Shown: piece by piece, positions 1-10,824 of the stretch | How positions within the stretch are numbered: the first letter of the stretch is position 1 | Layout of the letters: every line of letters begins with the position of its first letter | DNA from: Entrophospora sp. SA101 | Taxonomy: Eukaryota > Glomeromycota > Glomeromycetes > Entrophosporales > Entrophosporaceae | Assembly: GCA_958430865.1 (NCBI GenBank) | Contig: CAUDNR010001147.1 | Coordinates: forward strand, 24,424-88,423 | Direction: 5' to 3' | DNA length: 64,000 nt | Program-made: the position numbers and the translations under genes | Notes under the pieces: model-generated | Databases searched by the model: none | Told to the model about the DNA's origin: nothing | Seen by the model: only the letters and a program-made list of their open reading frames with translations

Positions 1-2333
1 AATAAAGGTCCAGTAAGCCTCTAGCAACTTTTCTGTTTATTAATTTATTTGCTTTATGTTTTTTATTTATATGATTTATTTTTTTTTAATGATATTTTTT
101 ATATAAAATTTTGGAAGATTGCAAGAGCAAAGGATAGTCAAAAACCGGTTCTGAAGTCCTCTGACCAAATTAAAGTTTTTACATAATATTAATCTATAAT
201 ATATAAGCTATAATTGGCGAAAATATCAGGCTCTGTTTACTTAGTACAGTAATGAAATAAATATAAGGCTTGAAATATTTACTTTTATTCATAAAAAACA
301 TATCGTATGGTTAGTATGATGAAGATCATATTATTGATATTATAAAAATTAAATTTTTTGTTTATATATTAATCTAACGCTAAGTCGACAATATTAAGAT
401 TAATATTAAATATTAAATATTTAATTGAATTTATTTATTACTAAAAAACTGTTAGAAAAAAATCATTTAACTGTTTTGGGTATAGCAGAAACTTTTTTTT
501 ATTATCAAAGCAATTTTTATGTCAAATCCGTCATTTAATATTAAATTTTTTTAGCGTAAAAGTTAAAACCTAATTTAATAGCAAACATCCTGGATAGTGA
601 TGTCAGCCAGTAGAAAAACCTTAGCCAGGATTAATTACTACTACTATCGTTATTATTATTATTATTATATCTCCAAATTCGCCGTTCACTATTACCAGGG
701 TTTCTATTAGAACAACAAGGTTTATTCGAATTAAGTTTGAGTTATATTACGAATAGAAACTCCAACTATTAATATTTCTTTCTTTATTATTATCTTTTAT
801 CCTGCTATGAGCATCGGATTATTATTTTTAAGAAAATGTATGTTTTTCTTTTGTCATTCTAAGTGATGCAAATGGATCCACTGAATTCTGCACTAGAATT
901 CTAGACGTAAAAATAGATGCTAAGAGAAACTTGTTATTATTATCATCTAATTAATTTAGCCGGGCCATATCATTAATCTTGGCGTCGCCTGTTTTCTTTG
1001 TACATTATGAATTAAGCTATTAATAAATTACCATAAGATCAAAAAAAACTCGTGTCTTTAATCGTAAAAAATTGTTTAGTTCAGATTGTTAATTCAAATT
1101 CCGGTGAAGCACCAATTAAAAACGTGGTTTTTAATCTTTTTATAATTATATAAATATGATTTATCATCAACTTTGCGCGAAATTTTTGTACAACACCAAA
1201 ATAAATATTTTGTTGTTTTTTTTTTTTAAATAATGTCTGCTGCTGTGAATAAGAAAAAGGAATAAAGAGCATACAGGCATTTCAGAATGATGGTGGTGGT
1301 TATTGCTGCTTGTTGTCATTCTTGTTATTATTAAAAAAACTGGTGGCTATGTTCAGAAGGTACTTGGGGCAGGATGGTCTTGGACTAGGACTTCTATTCG
1401 TAATACAGTTGACCTTTAATATTAATTCGAATTAAAAAGTTTATTCGAATTAAAATTTTAATTCGCTTTATTCAAATTATTTGTTTTATTGTTTTATTCA
1501 TTATCGGAATCTTGGGTTTGTTCATTCATTTTATTAGATTATTTGGAATCATGGGTTGTTCAATTACTTAAATATTCAAACTATATATACAACAAGGTTT
1601 AATATTGATTTTATTATTAAAAAAATTGAAATTAAAAATGAAATTAATAAGGAAAGACTGAAACAAGATTCATGTTTCTTTTAATAAATAGAATCTTTCC
1701 AGTGAGCTTGAATTTAAACTGGACCTTAATCATTTGTTTTATCCGAATCGAATTATTTGCTTTATAATATTAATATTAATATTAATATTAATTTTCCTTA
1801 TTCGAATTAATTTCCTTATTCGAATCAATTTTCTTATTCGAATTAATTTTCTTATTCGAACAAGTGGGAAAATGTTTGATTCCATTTTATTAATTAATTA
1901 ATCTTAATTTATGATTGATTATTTTTCAATTCAAGATTTAACGTACATGACATGTAACATAAACAATTAATCGACATAAATTCACGATGCTTAAGCAGCT
2001 GTTTAATTACCCTTTTTAGTAAACAACCCATCCTTTGACTTTGCTTGCATATTCATCTTCTAACCTTTTCTAATAAACTTCACACTATTATCACCAATTA
2101 GTTCAATTAACTCCCTCCAAAAAGTCAAAAGGTTTTTCAAATAAATAAACCATGCTCTCCTATCAATCATCAATCTCTTTTCTTTAACAATAAAAAAAAA
2201 AAATATTCACAAGGAATTATTTTATATCAAAAAATAAAAAAAAATATGTAAGATTTTATTTTTTATAAATAATTATATAAATGTGAATGTATTGACAATT
2301 AAACAATACTATATATTTATTAATTAGTTCATA
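1..2333. other. Gene-free AT-rich spacer
   Basis: I see no supportable gene here. All reading frames are short and of low complexity. The stretch holds (TTA)n runs, a short inverted repeat near 697-763 whose arms read tttctatt...aatagaaa, and several blocks with the motif TTCGAAT between 1380 and 1862. The last 350 bases before the next gene are A/T-rich, which is the usual promoter composition for this genome. Confidence 0.6.
1798..1861. repeat. 18-bp tandem repeat with TTATTCGAAT core
   Basis: Three full copies and one partial copy of an 18-bp unit begin at 1798, 1816, 1834 and 1852. Each starts ttattcgaa and continues with a T/A-rich spacer. The core TTCGAA is itself palindromic. Similar TTATTCG or CGAATAA words recur around 1430-1500, 10138-10242 and 59296-59548, so this belongs to a dispersed simple-repeat family. 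Confidence 0.8.
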
Positions 2334-3556
2334 ATGAATGTTGATGAGACAAAAGAATTACAAGAAATCGTTAAACTCTTAACAGAAAAACCCATAATAG
2401 ATCATTCAAAAGTAAAAGACATTTATGAGGTAAAGATAAATATTTTTAATATTATATATTTCCACTTTAATTTGAAGTTATTTACAATATATAAATAAAT
2501 AAACATCAATGCTTAGATTGCAAAAAAATTAAGAACAGGACTTCAGTTTGCTTATTTTAAAGTAAAATGGGGTTTACAAAATTGTGATATATCAACATGT
2601 GAAAGAATGATAGAACAAAAATTAAAAGATTATAAAAACTATCCAAATAAAGAAAGAATACATCTTCCATTTCATGTTTCTCCCATACCTCCATCAAAAA
2701 ATGGATTCACTGATGAAAAAGCTAAAGCTGTCTTTGAAATACTTGATTCATTAGTAAAACGACCAAAATCATCATCACCTGATATTAATGATTCAACTGA
2801 TAATATCAACCACTACAATAATAAAAGAATTATTACTAGAAAACGCTGCTTAAATAATAATGATAGAATCTCTTCTACAACAGGTAATCAACCAATCAAT
2901 TTAATAACTTTATTTATTTTCCAACATTAACAATATTTAATATTAATATTTATATTTTTTTGCTTATTATTATTTTATCATCATTGCATCAAGAATCAGC
3001 TTCATTATCATCTTTTGATGCATCTTCTCTTGAACAAACTTTGCCTCCATTTTTCCCAATAGAGGTGAATCCTAATTCCATAGAACTCTATTTAAATTCA
3101 TTAGAAAGAAATTATGGTGCTTATGGGTCAGATAGATTTAACAACAACAACAACAATAACCATCATCATATTAATAACTATATTATTAACAATGATCATC
3201 ACCGCCAACATCATCATTACTGTAGCAATAATAATAATCATCACTCATGGACTTTAATGAACTATGGATCACCAACAATAAAAAACTCTTCGTTATCATC
3301 GTCACGTAGAAGAAAAGTAGATTGGGGGGAAGATTCAAATCGTGCCATTAAAAACCAAAAGATTCAAAAAACAACTGTTGGTCCATGGAAAGAAAATATT
3401 GATGCTTCTTCCTCTTTTTCATCTTCATCATCATCAAAAGATTTGATTGAATGTCCAGGAACCCCTCCAAACCAAATTCGATCAATTAATGATATGAAAA
3501 CACCAGATACTGCATTTTCATTAAGTGAATATTTGAATATGTCTCCTATGCAATAG
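2334..3556 (+). CDS. Whi5/Nrm1-like G1/S transcription repressor (putative)
   Basis: The gene has three exons: 2334-2429, 2517-2883 and about 2994-3556, joined by GT-AG introns in frame. Exon 2 opens with a short helical motif, LRTGLQFAYFKVKWGL, that resembles the GTB motif of fungal Whi5/Nrm1 proteins, in which a basic/leucine pattern is followed by a YKV-like core. Family members bind SBF/MBF (Swi6-type) transcription factors and repress G1/S genes until CDK phosphorylates them. The C-terminal part is disordered, rich in Ser, Asn and His, and contains TP and SP sites (PGTPP, MKTPDTAF, NMSPMQ) that would suit CDK control. Seeing one short motif plus general architecture makes this a moderate assignment. 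An alternative is an unrelated disordered nuclear protein. The acceptor at 2993 could equally be 2999, a two-codon difference. Confidence 0.5.
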
Positions 3557-3918
3557 TAACATATATATATGTACATATATATATATTGTAGCTAAAAAAG
3601 CATTTAAAAAAGCATTCTTCATTTTTTTATCTTTTGCTATTTGCTTAATATTTCTTATTATGAATTTTTTTTTTTAAAATGTATAAATGTATAAAATAAA
3701 ATGATAATTAAAACAAAAATCAATGATCAAATAAAAATAATCTATGTAAATGTACTTTTTTACTTATTATTGATTAGCATGACAAATGATAAATTGACCA
3801 TCATCACAGGATTATTTTAAAAATTATCTAAGGTTTCTATAAATATTAAATATTGGAAAAATAAAATACAATTATCCATCTCATTATTTCCTCCAAAAAA
3901 AAAAAAGTTGATTATTAT
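3557..3918. other. Convergent 3' spacer
   Basis: This short A/T-rich gap lies between the 3' ends of a plus-strand and a minus-strand gene. It contains AATAAA-like words around 3697 and 3860 that could act as poly(A) signals for either gene. Nothing else is visible. Confidence 0.5.
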
Positions 3919-5355
3919 TTATGATGAGGAACCATTTTCATCATCATTTTCTTCTTTTTCTTCATGAGGATTATTGCATACCATTTGTTTATTCAATTAA
4001 AAGAAATGCAAAAATTTCATTTAATTAAATAATTAATTCATAAACATGGAATAAATAAACACTATAATAACAAATACCTCCACCACCCAAAAATTGTTCT
4101 AATGACATAGGACATGAATTATGATTTGCTGCAACATTCAACTAAACAAACAAACAACAGATGATTGATTGACTAATTAACTAATATGTATATATGCTAT
4201 ATCATTCATATCTACATGTACAAGATTTATTAACTTACCTTGTTATTTATTTTTATCTTAGTACAATTTAAGTTATTGATTCTGTTTTCTTGATTCAATG
4301 AAGTTTTCATCATTGATGTGAGTTCAACAAATTCAGGATTCAATGTTGATTCCCCAGAATCTGAATCATCCTTGTCATTACCATTTTCAGATGAACTATC
4401 ATTACTACTACTATCATCAGATGAAGCTGAATCTGATGAATTATTTCTTGTACCATTGTCATCATTGTCATTGTCATCATCATCATTTTGTAGGTGTCTT
4501 ATTTTTTGTATTGTATTAGGTTCTACTACTTCTAAATAATCCTCTCCCCATGGATTATCATCATCTTCATCCACTTCCATATCATTATAATTGTCATTAT
4601 TATTATTAAAATCAACATCAGCATTGTAATCTTCAACCATTTCGCCAAATTTTATAGCAAATTCTTGCAGTTCACTAGATGTTTCAAAATTATCAAATTC
4701 ACCTGTATTAACATGATAACTAGATTTCACAATTTCTAATGACCATGTCTAAATTCAAAAAATAAAATATTAAAAATTTTTTTTTCAATTATTAATATTA
4801 ATGTTAATTAAATAAAAAAAATATTTATGTTTGTTTCCTCATCAAAAATCATTAAACATTTTTTAATGGCTTCTGGATGATAAGTATTATTATTACGATC
4901 CTCCGCCTAGAATTCAACGCAAGTACATAAATAAATAAATAAATACACACGCACTAACCCCATTTTGTTCATTATAATTAATTTCAAATGTTTCTTTACT
5001 CTCTGGAAACTTTATGGTTGCCTCATTTGTAAAATCTATTTCTTCTGTGTCAACTTCAACTAAATCGTATCATGATAAATTTTTATTTATATATACAACA
5101 AAATATAAATATAAATAAATAAATAAATAATTTACATATGGATTGATAATATAGAGGAGGTCGATTCTTTTTTTAAAAAATTGAAATTTGTTAATTATAT
5201 CTTGATTTTCGGTTTCTGCTAAAGTTGTATGTTTCAATATTATTAAAATAAACTAGCAATTGCATCTGTGGGGCGACTAACGTCGCCCAATTATTATTAT
5301 ATACCATATATATATATATTAATATTAAGTTATTTATTTACCACGTCCACAACAT
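3919..5355 (-). CDS. Unrecognised acidic Asp/Ser-rich protein, about 7-8 exons
   Basis: I do not recognise the family. Reading on the minus strand, coding exons lie near 5353-5341, 5290-5260, 5215-5150, 5065-4963, 4907-4835, 4746-4240, 4142-4078 and 3965-3919. The central part includes EVDTEEIDFTNEATIKF, MVEDYNADVDF and NPWGEDYLEVVEPNTIQ. It is followed by a long Asp/Asn/Ser tract, a short segment PMSLEQFLGGG, and an acidic tail ending GSSS before TAA. Two joints are imperfect. Near 5172 the frame changes at an A7 run. Near 4834 no GT donor exists in the intron between the exon ending MIFDEE and the one starting TWSLEIV. The gene is therefore either using non-canonical splicing or is decaying. 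The start codon at 5355 is tentative. Confidence 0.45.
5271..5288. repeat. GC-rich perfect hairpin
   Basis: A 7-bp GC-rich stem (gggcgac / gtcgccc) encloses a 4-base loop, taac, in otherwise AT-rich sequence. It overlaps an inferred splice acceptor of the upstream part of the minus-strand gene. It may be a remnant of a mobile-element end or simply chance. Confidence 0.6.
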
Positions 5356-5461
5356 CAGAAAAAAAAATAAAAAAAATAATTTTTTTGAATGCGTGTGTAT
5401 GTATATAATAATAATGATTTTATAAAAAAAAAAAAGATAAAGACAAATGTTCATTTTATCA

Positions 5462-5827
5462 TTATGAATTGTTGTTAATAGACAATGATTTTGCAGCAAT
5501 TTCTTCCAGCCGAGCATACTCCCTAACCATCAATTGATCAACCATGAACGCCTCCCTTGAAAGAGAGTTAATTCTGAGATCTTCCCATTTGGCACAATGA
5601 CTGAGAGCAACATAAGCCTGTCCAGAAGCAAATATCTGTTGGTCAAGGCAGACAGATATACTTGGAAAGGTTAACCCTTGTGTCTTGTGGACTGTTAGAC
5701 CAAAAGCGTTCTGGATAGGGAATTGAGTTCTGCTTGCAGGGTTCCTGTTAAGCTCAAAATTAATCTTCTGGTTGGAGAGGACAGTATCAACAACGGCAGA
5801 ATGAACAGAAAAGGCAACCGAATTTGT
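5462..5827 (-). pseudogene. PIF1-like DNA helicase C-terminal fragment (Helitron or PIF1 relic)
   Basis: An open minus-strand frame of about 120 codons ends with TAA at 5464-5462. It encodes the last helicase motifs of the PIF1 family: FGLTVHKTQGLTFPSISVCL (motif V region) and GQAYVALSHCAKWEDLRI (motif VI region, normally ALSRC; here His replaces Arg). The N-terminal ATPase part with Walker A and B is absent, and a stop lies just upstream in the same frame, so only the C-terminal end remains. Base composition is clearly more GC-rich than the flanks, which fits an inserted fragment. In fungi such fragments come either from Helitron RepHel proteins or from the expanded PIF1 family. I cannot tell which, because no Rep domain or Helitron end is visible. 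Confidence 0.8.
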
Positions 5828-7352
5828 TCATTATCAACATCAACATCTGTTGTTTTTAATAAACATAAAAAAAAAACAAAAGGTTAAGATGGCAGACTTA
5901 TTTATTTATTTCTTGTGACAAAACAATTAATCTTTATTTTTTTTATTTTTTAATAAAAAAAAACAATTGATCTTTATTTTCGTTATCATTGAACAATCAA
6001 CCTTTATTTTTGTTATCATTAAATAAACAATCAATCTTTATTGTTTATTGTTATTTAAAAAAAACGAATCAACTAATTCTTTTTTTTTATTTTTCGCGAT
6101 TAGCCAAATTTTTACTTTGATCAAAAACCATTCACGAATTTCAATTGTTGATGGTAACAAAGATAAATTTTTTTGGATTTAGGATTTTTTAAGATGATTG
6201 GTTCTGTGTAAATAGGAGATAAGAGGCTTTCTCAAATCTTAGATTGATTGGTTTTTTTTCTTCCCCATTACACATTATTAGCATAGTAGAAATCTTTGAA
6301 ATTAAAAGAAATTTCATTTTATCTAAAAAAAGAAGACTGGAAGTTCTTTCTTGATATTTGCAAAATGTAAAGTCATTGTTCTCATAACAATAGTGCTAAT
6401 TGAAATTTCCAAGGAGGCTTCGACTGATTTTTAAAAAAAAATTTCTTCTGATATTTTCTAAAAATAATTCATTTTTTGTTAATACATATTTAATTCGTGA
6501 TCCACCAGTTAAGGAAAGGATTTAATTAATGCCGATCCGGGCAAATTTTTTAAATTTCATATGGTTGGCTCAAAAATTGCAATTTCGTGATTCGTTCAAA
6601 AATGCAATAAATTTTTTTAAAAAAGGATTACACGTGATTTTGGTTAAAAAACTATTTTCCTTACTGCCAAATTTAGATATAATGGTCGAGTATTAGGCTA
6701 AATTTAGGAATGATGATCAAAAACTAGTCTAATTTAGCAATGATCCTAGTGCTCAAATTTCTAATGAGCATAGTAAAGTACATGTTTTAAAAAAGAATAG
6801 AACTCTACAATAAATAATTTTTTGGAGAAAACCTCTTCATTACATTAAAAGTAGAAACCTATTTTACCAACTAATGAGGCTATTTTTTTTAAAAAAGTAG
6901 CACAGAAAATGACTTCTATACTTTTAAAATTTGCCCAAAATTTAGGAGGTCTTTAGACCGAGCCAATTATACTTATACTTGCGATTGGACGCATCAAACA
7001 AAATTTTACATATATGAATATAAAGGCAAAATTTGACTTTGAGAGTCAGATTATTTTTGGTTTTATTAACAACCTGATTTAAAAATTTTCTTAAAGCAGA
7101 TACATATGATAAAGAAGTTATATCTCAAATTTGGCAGTGGCTGCTACACAGCAAGGGTATTAAATGGGGATTAGAAGTCACTTTATTGTAAAATTTTACT
7201 ATGATGCAGATCATCAAAAATGTTTTACAACTCCCTATTGATCTGCGTGACGTGTCCTGTGACTGATATATGAAAAAAATGACCGAAAATCCCCTTTTTA
7301 AAGCTAAATACATCGCACTAAATTAAATTCGTCATATTCTTTGTTTAAAAAA
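5828..7352. other. Spacer with one MITE
   Basis: Apart from the MITE at 6559-6971, this stretch is A/T-rich, with poly-A and poly-T runs and repeated 'caatcaatctttatt'-type words around 5930-6060. I see no coding signal. The last 350 bases are the upstream region of the OTU gene. Confidence 0.5.
6559..6971. mobile_element. MITE family A, copy 1
   Basis: A non-coding element of about 410 bp is bounded by the inverted ends atatggttggctc on the left and gagccaattata on the right. Its right three quarters match 23270-23661 closely, including shared strings such as gcatagtaaagtacatg and ggaggtctttaga. It lacks about 50 bp present just inside the left end of copy 2. There is no open frame, so it must have moved with a transposase supplied elsewhere. 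The superfamily is unclear; a TA-like flank would suit Tc1/mariner. Confidence 0.75.
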
Positions 7353-8720
7353 ATGGAAGAAAATAAACAGAACCAAACTTTGTCACCCTCAAAGAAGCCG
7401 AATCGTCAAAAACTTAGAAAGGTGCTGAAATGTAAAAAGTTATCAGTTTGATTTATTTATTTTAATGATAGTATCAATGAAACAATACTGTTATTATATC
7501 TACAAGATATTATTAATACAAGATATTGACAATTAGGAGCGTAAGGCAGCAAAACTGAAAGAATTAGAACAAGAGGCAGATGAAGAAATAAAGAACCAAG
7601 TCAATATGAAAGAAGTTGAGTCGAATTCTATTAATCAAATTATATCTAAGTTAGGGTTTACTATTAAAGAGGTAATATTTCTTGTCATTGAAATAACTCT
7701 CTATATGAAAGATTTGATTGATTACTTTTTACAAATATTATTTATTTCTTCACTACAAATTAGATAAATCCAGATGGTCATTGGTAAACTTAATTAGTTA
7801 ATTAACTATTATTATAAAAACATTATTATTACTAATGATTAATCATATATTATTAGTCTTTATAATGCAATTTCTGATCAATTGCAAGAGAAATATCAAA
7901 TAAATGTTTGTAATAATATTATTGATTGATTGATTGATATTTTACAAGCAATAATGATGACGATGATGATGATAATGATATTAATAATTATAATAATTTG
8001 TAAACTGATAGATTAATTACAAAGACTTAAGGGAAAAAGCAGCAGATTATATGAAAGAACATGTTGATGATTTTTTACCTTTTGTTCCAGCTTCACAAGA
8101 TGGTGAAATGTGTAGTTTAGGTTGGTCATTATTAATATAAATATTTAATAATTATTTCTTACACTTTACAAATCAAATTTTAAAATTTTATTCATAATTA
8201 TGAATTTAGAACAATATCAAAAATATTGTAATGATTTAAAAAATACTGCAATATGGGGTGGACAGTTAGAAGTATTTATTTTTATCATCATCATTGTTAC
8301 TATTAAATTAATAATAATGATACTATCATTATTATTACTATTACTATTGTTATTACTGTCATCATAATCATAATTGATTAATTGAATTCTTATAGATTTT
8401 GGCATTATCAAGATATTTTCAAATTCCAGTTCATATTGTACAAATGAATTCTCCAATTTTAAAAGTTCTTGATGAAGAGTTTCCAAACAAAGATCCAATA
8501 ACTTTATCGTATCCTTTATTATTGTTTTATTATTATTATTGAATTTCTATAACTAATACCTATCTATCTTTAATTTCATTTTCATTTTTATATATATAAT
8601 TTACACCACAATCAATAATAATAACATAGGTTTCATCGTCATATGTATGGGTTAGGTTCTCATTACAATTCACTTCGAACTGTATCATCTTCTCTTTCCT
8701 CATCAATATCACAACAATAA
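7353..8720 (+). CDS. OTUD6: OTU-domain deubiquitinase, OTUD6 type
   Basis: Eight exons (7353-7421, 7537-7671, 7764-7783, 7857-7905, 8012-8120, 8210-8271, 8396-8508, 8630-8720) join in frame into 215 residues. This is shorter than vertebrate OTUD6B, mainly in the N-terminal coiled coil. The N-terminus is basic and coiled-coil (ERKAAKLKELEQEADEE). The OTU domain follows. INPDGHCLYNAI holds the catalytic Asp and Cys, then come FLPFVPASQDGEM, NTAIWGGQLEILALSRYF and IPVHIVQMNSP. The catalytic His is in MYGLGSHYNSL. The enzyme should be a cysteine protease cleaving ubiquitin chains; OTUD6 proteins also act on ribosome-associated substrates. The catalytic Cys codon is split by an intron (TG/T). All three active-site residues are present, so it is probably functional. 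Confidence 0.93.
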
Positions 8721-9149
8721 TAATTTATTTGATTATTTTAATAAACAAGAATATGTTATTGTTATAACAAGGCCATTGTGGTGTAAACTTTGCACATAAA
8801 TATTTATATAAAGATTTTCAACTACACATTGATACTAATTACCTTGGAACATTTACCCAAATCTTTTTGAAACTTCTGTTGCATTGACAAATCTCAAATA
8901 AAATGGCAAAGCTAATTGCAAAGGTGAAAAATTCCACAAGATCCAATAATTTGTCAAGGAATGAAAATCAAAGAAACTTATCTTCAGAGTCTTTGCAATT
9001 GATAAATATTAATACTGTATATTAAAAACAAAGGAAAAAAATAAATAATAATTAGTTAATTATATAATGAAAATAATATATTTAGTAAGCCAGCTATTCT
9101 TTTTTTTTTTAAGAGCAGCAGCATGCTTGGATATATGGTTTTAATTGCT
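8721..9149. other. 3' spacer of the OTU gene
   Basis: A/T-rich sequence with no supportable gene. It contains a few coding-like words around 8880-9000 but no frame that stays open. Confidence 0.4.
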
Positions 9150-9480
9150 TTTATCTTTAAATTCAAAAGTAGGATTTCCAGGTGGATCTTTGAATATAAG
9201 AAAAGAATACTTCTTTTGTAGTAATTTTTTGTTTAACAATTACTAATTCAGGCTGATAATTTCTTTTAGAAACTTCAATACTTGCTGGTTGATTAATTAG
9301 GTTTTAATTCATCACACTCTTCTTGAATGAGTTGATCATCAATACCATATGTTTCTATTTTCATCGCATCATCTAAGGTAAATTTCTGTCTTTAGCACTG
9401 CTTCTAATTGCGTTAGATATTTTAAGTGAGTATCAAGACTTTGATGCAAATCGTAACATCAATTCTGTTCATGTCCAGCA
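9150..9480 (-). pseudogene. Decayed coding relic, function unknown
   Basis: On the minus strand, short open blocks with normal amino-acid composition can be read between stops and frame changes, for example LDTHLKYLTQLEAVLKTEIY, ETYGIDDQLIQEECDELKP and VSKRNYQPELVIVKQKITT. No known motif is visible and no continuous frame links them. It looks like an old gene or transposon fragment that has lost its function. Confidence 0.4.
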
Positions 9481-9643
9481 ATTTTCTATAATGAACCTGG
9501 GAAAAAATGAAGTTAGAACAAATAATAAATATTTATCATTAAAAGAATACAAGATCAGGGATGTTAAATTTTTATTCTAGTGACAAATAACTGGAATATG
9601 GAACACTGGAACACTCAATGGAACAAAGGTATTATGCGCCATA

Positions 9644-9688
9644 TTGGAACACTGGAATTTTCACATTCCAGTGATTCCAGTGTTCCAA
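9644..9688. repeat. Perfect 14-bp inverted repeat in a ggaacactgg-rich block
   Basis: The arms ttggaacactggaa (9644-9657) and ttccagtgttccaa (9675-9688) are exact reverse complements separated by 17 bases. Further copies of ggaacactgg and attccagtg lie on both sides, from 9600 to 9712. The block lies just upstream of a hAT-type relic and may be a subterminal repeat region of that element. Confidence 0.8.
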
Positions 9689-9734
9689 TGATTATTCCAG
9701 TGTTATTTTGATAAAAAATTTTTTTTTAAACCAA

Positions 9735-10110
9735 ATCATGTATTCCATGAATTTGTTTATACTGATAAAAATATAAAGGTAAATCAGAGTAATTGTCTGG
9801 TGATCTGTAAAGGATGTACAACAAAAAAAAGGCTAAAACAGAAGTTCAAGATTTAGGAATTTCAAACACAATAAAAAGCATTGGAAAACATTTGCTAGAT
9901 CATGAATTTCGGTTCGAACCGAACTGTTCAGAGCTTAGGCTAAAAACTACTTGGCAGTTCCTGGTATTCTAATTTTTGCACTCTAATCTAATAACAACCA
10001 ATGAACGAGTTTTTTCTGAGGCACAGACTTAATTACTCAAAGGCTTTGTATTTTAGAACCTGAAACAATAAGAGTTTAAAAGTTTGCGGAGGCGATGAAT
10101 TTTATATATG
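9735..10110 (+). pseudogene. hAT transposase relic (BED finger plus C-terminal piece)
   Basis: Two pieces of a hAT transposase can be read in different frames. The first resembles a BED zinc finger, with CLVICKGC and then, after a frameshift, TIKSIGKHLLDHEF. The second resembles the C-terminal hAT dimerisation region, with LAVPGIL (usual form YLAVPGTS) and then NERVFSEAQT (usual form SSERVFS). The catalytic core between them is missing, so this is an internally deleted, frameshifted copy. It belongs to a different hAT lineage from the element at 15956-18547. Confidence 0.6.
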
Positions 10111-10137
10111 AATTGGAAAAGTAGAACATCCTTAGGA

Positions 10138-10242
10138 TTTCTATTCGAACAAAACGAATGAAACGAATGAAACGAATAAAATGAATAATTCGAATAATTC
10201 GAATAAAACTAATAGAACGAATAAACGAATAATTCGAATAAA
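10138..10242. repeat. CGAATAA/ACGAATG degenerate tandem repeat
   Basis: About 100 bp consists of short units of the type aacgaatg, aacgaataa and ttcgaataa. It begins with ttctattcg, the same start seen at 59290 and, inverted, near 755. It is a member of the dispersed TTATTCG repeat family of this window. Confidence 0.7.
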
Positions 10243-10824
10243 TTTTTGTGGTGAATCTATGAATATGTAACGTTCCGACCTATAACTGACCAGCTGTATC
10301 TAAACATGGCATTATGTATAAAATTCAATCATGATCTCCACACCATCGTTACCATGGTATAAAATTATAGATTATGTATGTATTTAGAAACAGGATCCTT
10401 CTAGCATCTCTACTTCGTAACACATCCGCTAAACTAAGCTACAATTATTATAAATTTTTTTGTATATTTTTGCGTAGTTAACGAATTTAGAATGTCTGAA
10501 ATTTTTGGGTCAAACGTAAACCGAACCAAACCGAACCGTTCGGAGCTTTACCAAGTGAACAACAAACATTTGAAATGTGATTGTTAAGAAAGAAAGTCTC
10601 CAACTAATCATTCCAATGGGTATAAAATGAAGAAACAATTGCTTTCTTTAAATTTGTTTACCCATTAAAAATTTTAAATTTTTTCTTTACAAAAAATTCA
10701 TTAGCTGAATTCTTTTGAATTCCAGTGTAACCTCGTATTCCAGCGGACACTACAAGTACACAAAAACCTGTGCTGCGGCTTACGTGCAATCAAAGATCAA
10801 GATTTTCCTAAAAAAAAAATAAAC
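10243..10824. other. Spacer upstream of POP1
   Basis: No gene is seen. Around 10508-10550 there is a short block of aaccgaacc-type repeats (ccgaaccaaaccgaaccgtt), similar to one at 19180-19260. The sequence close to 10825 is the likely POP1 promoter. Confidence 0.4.
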
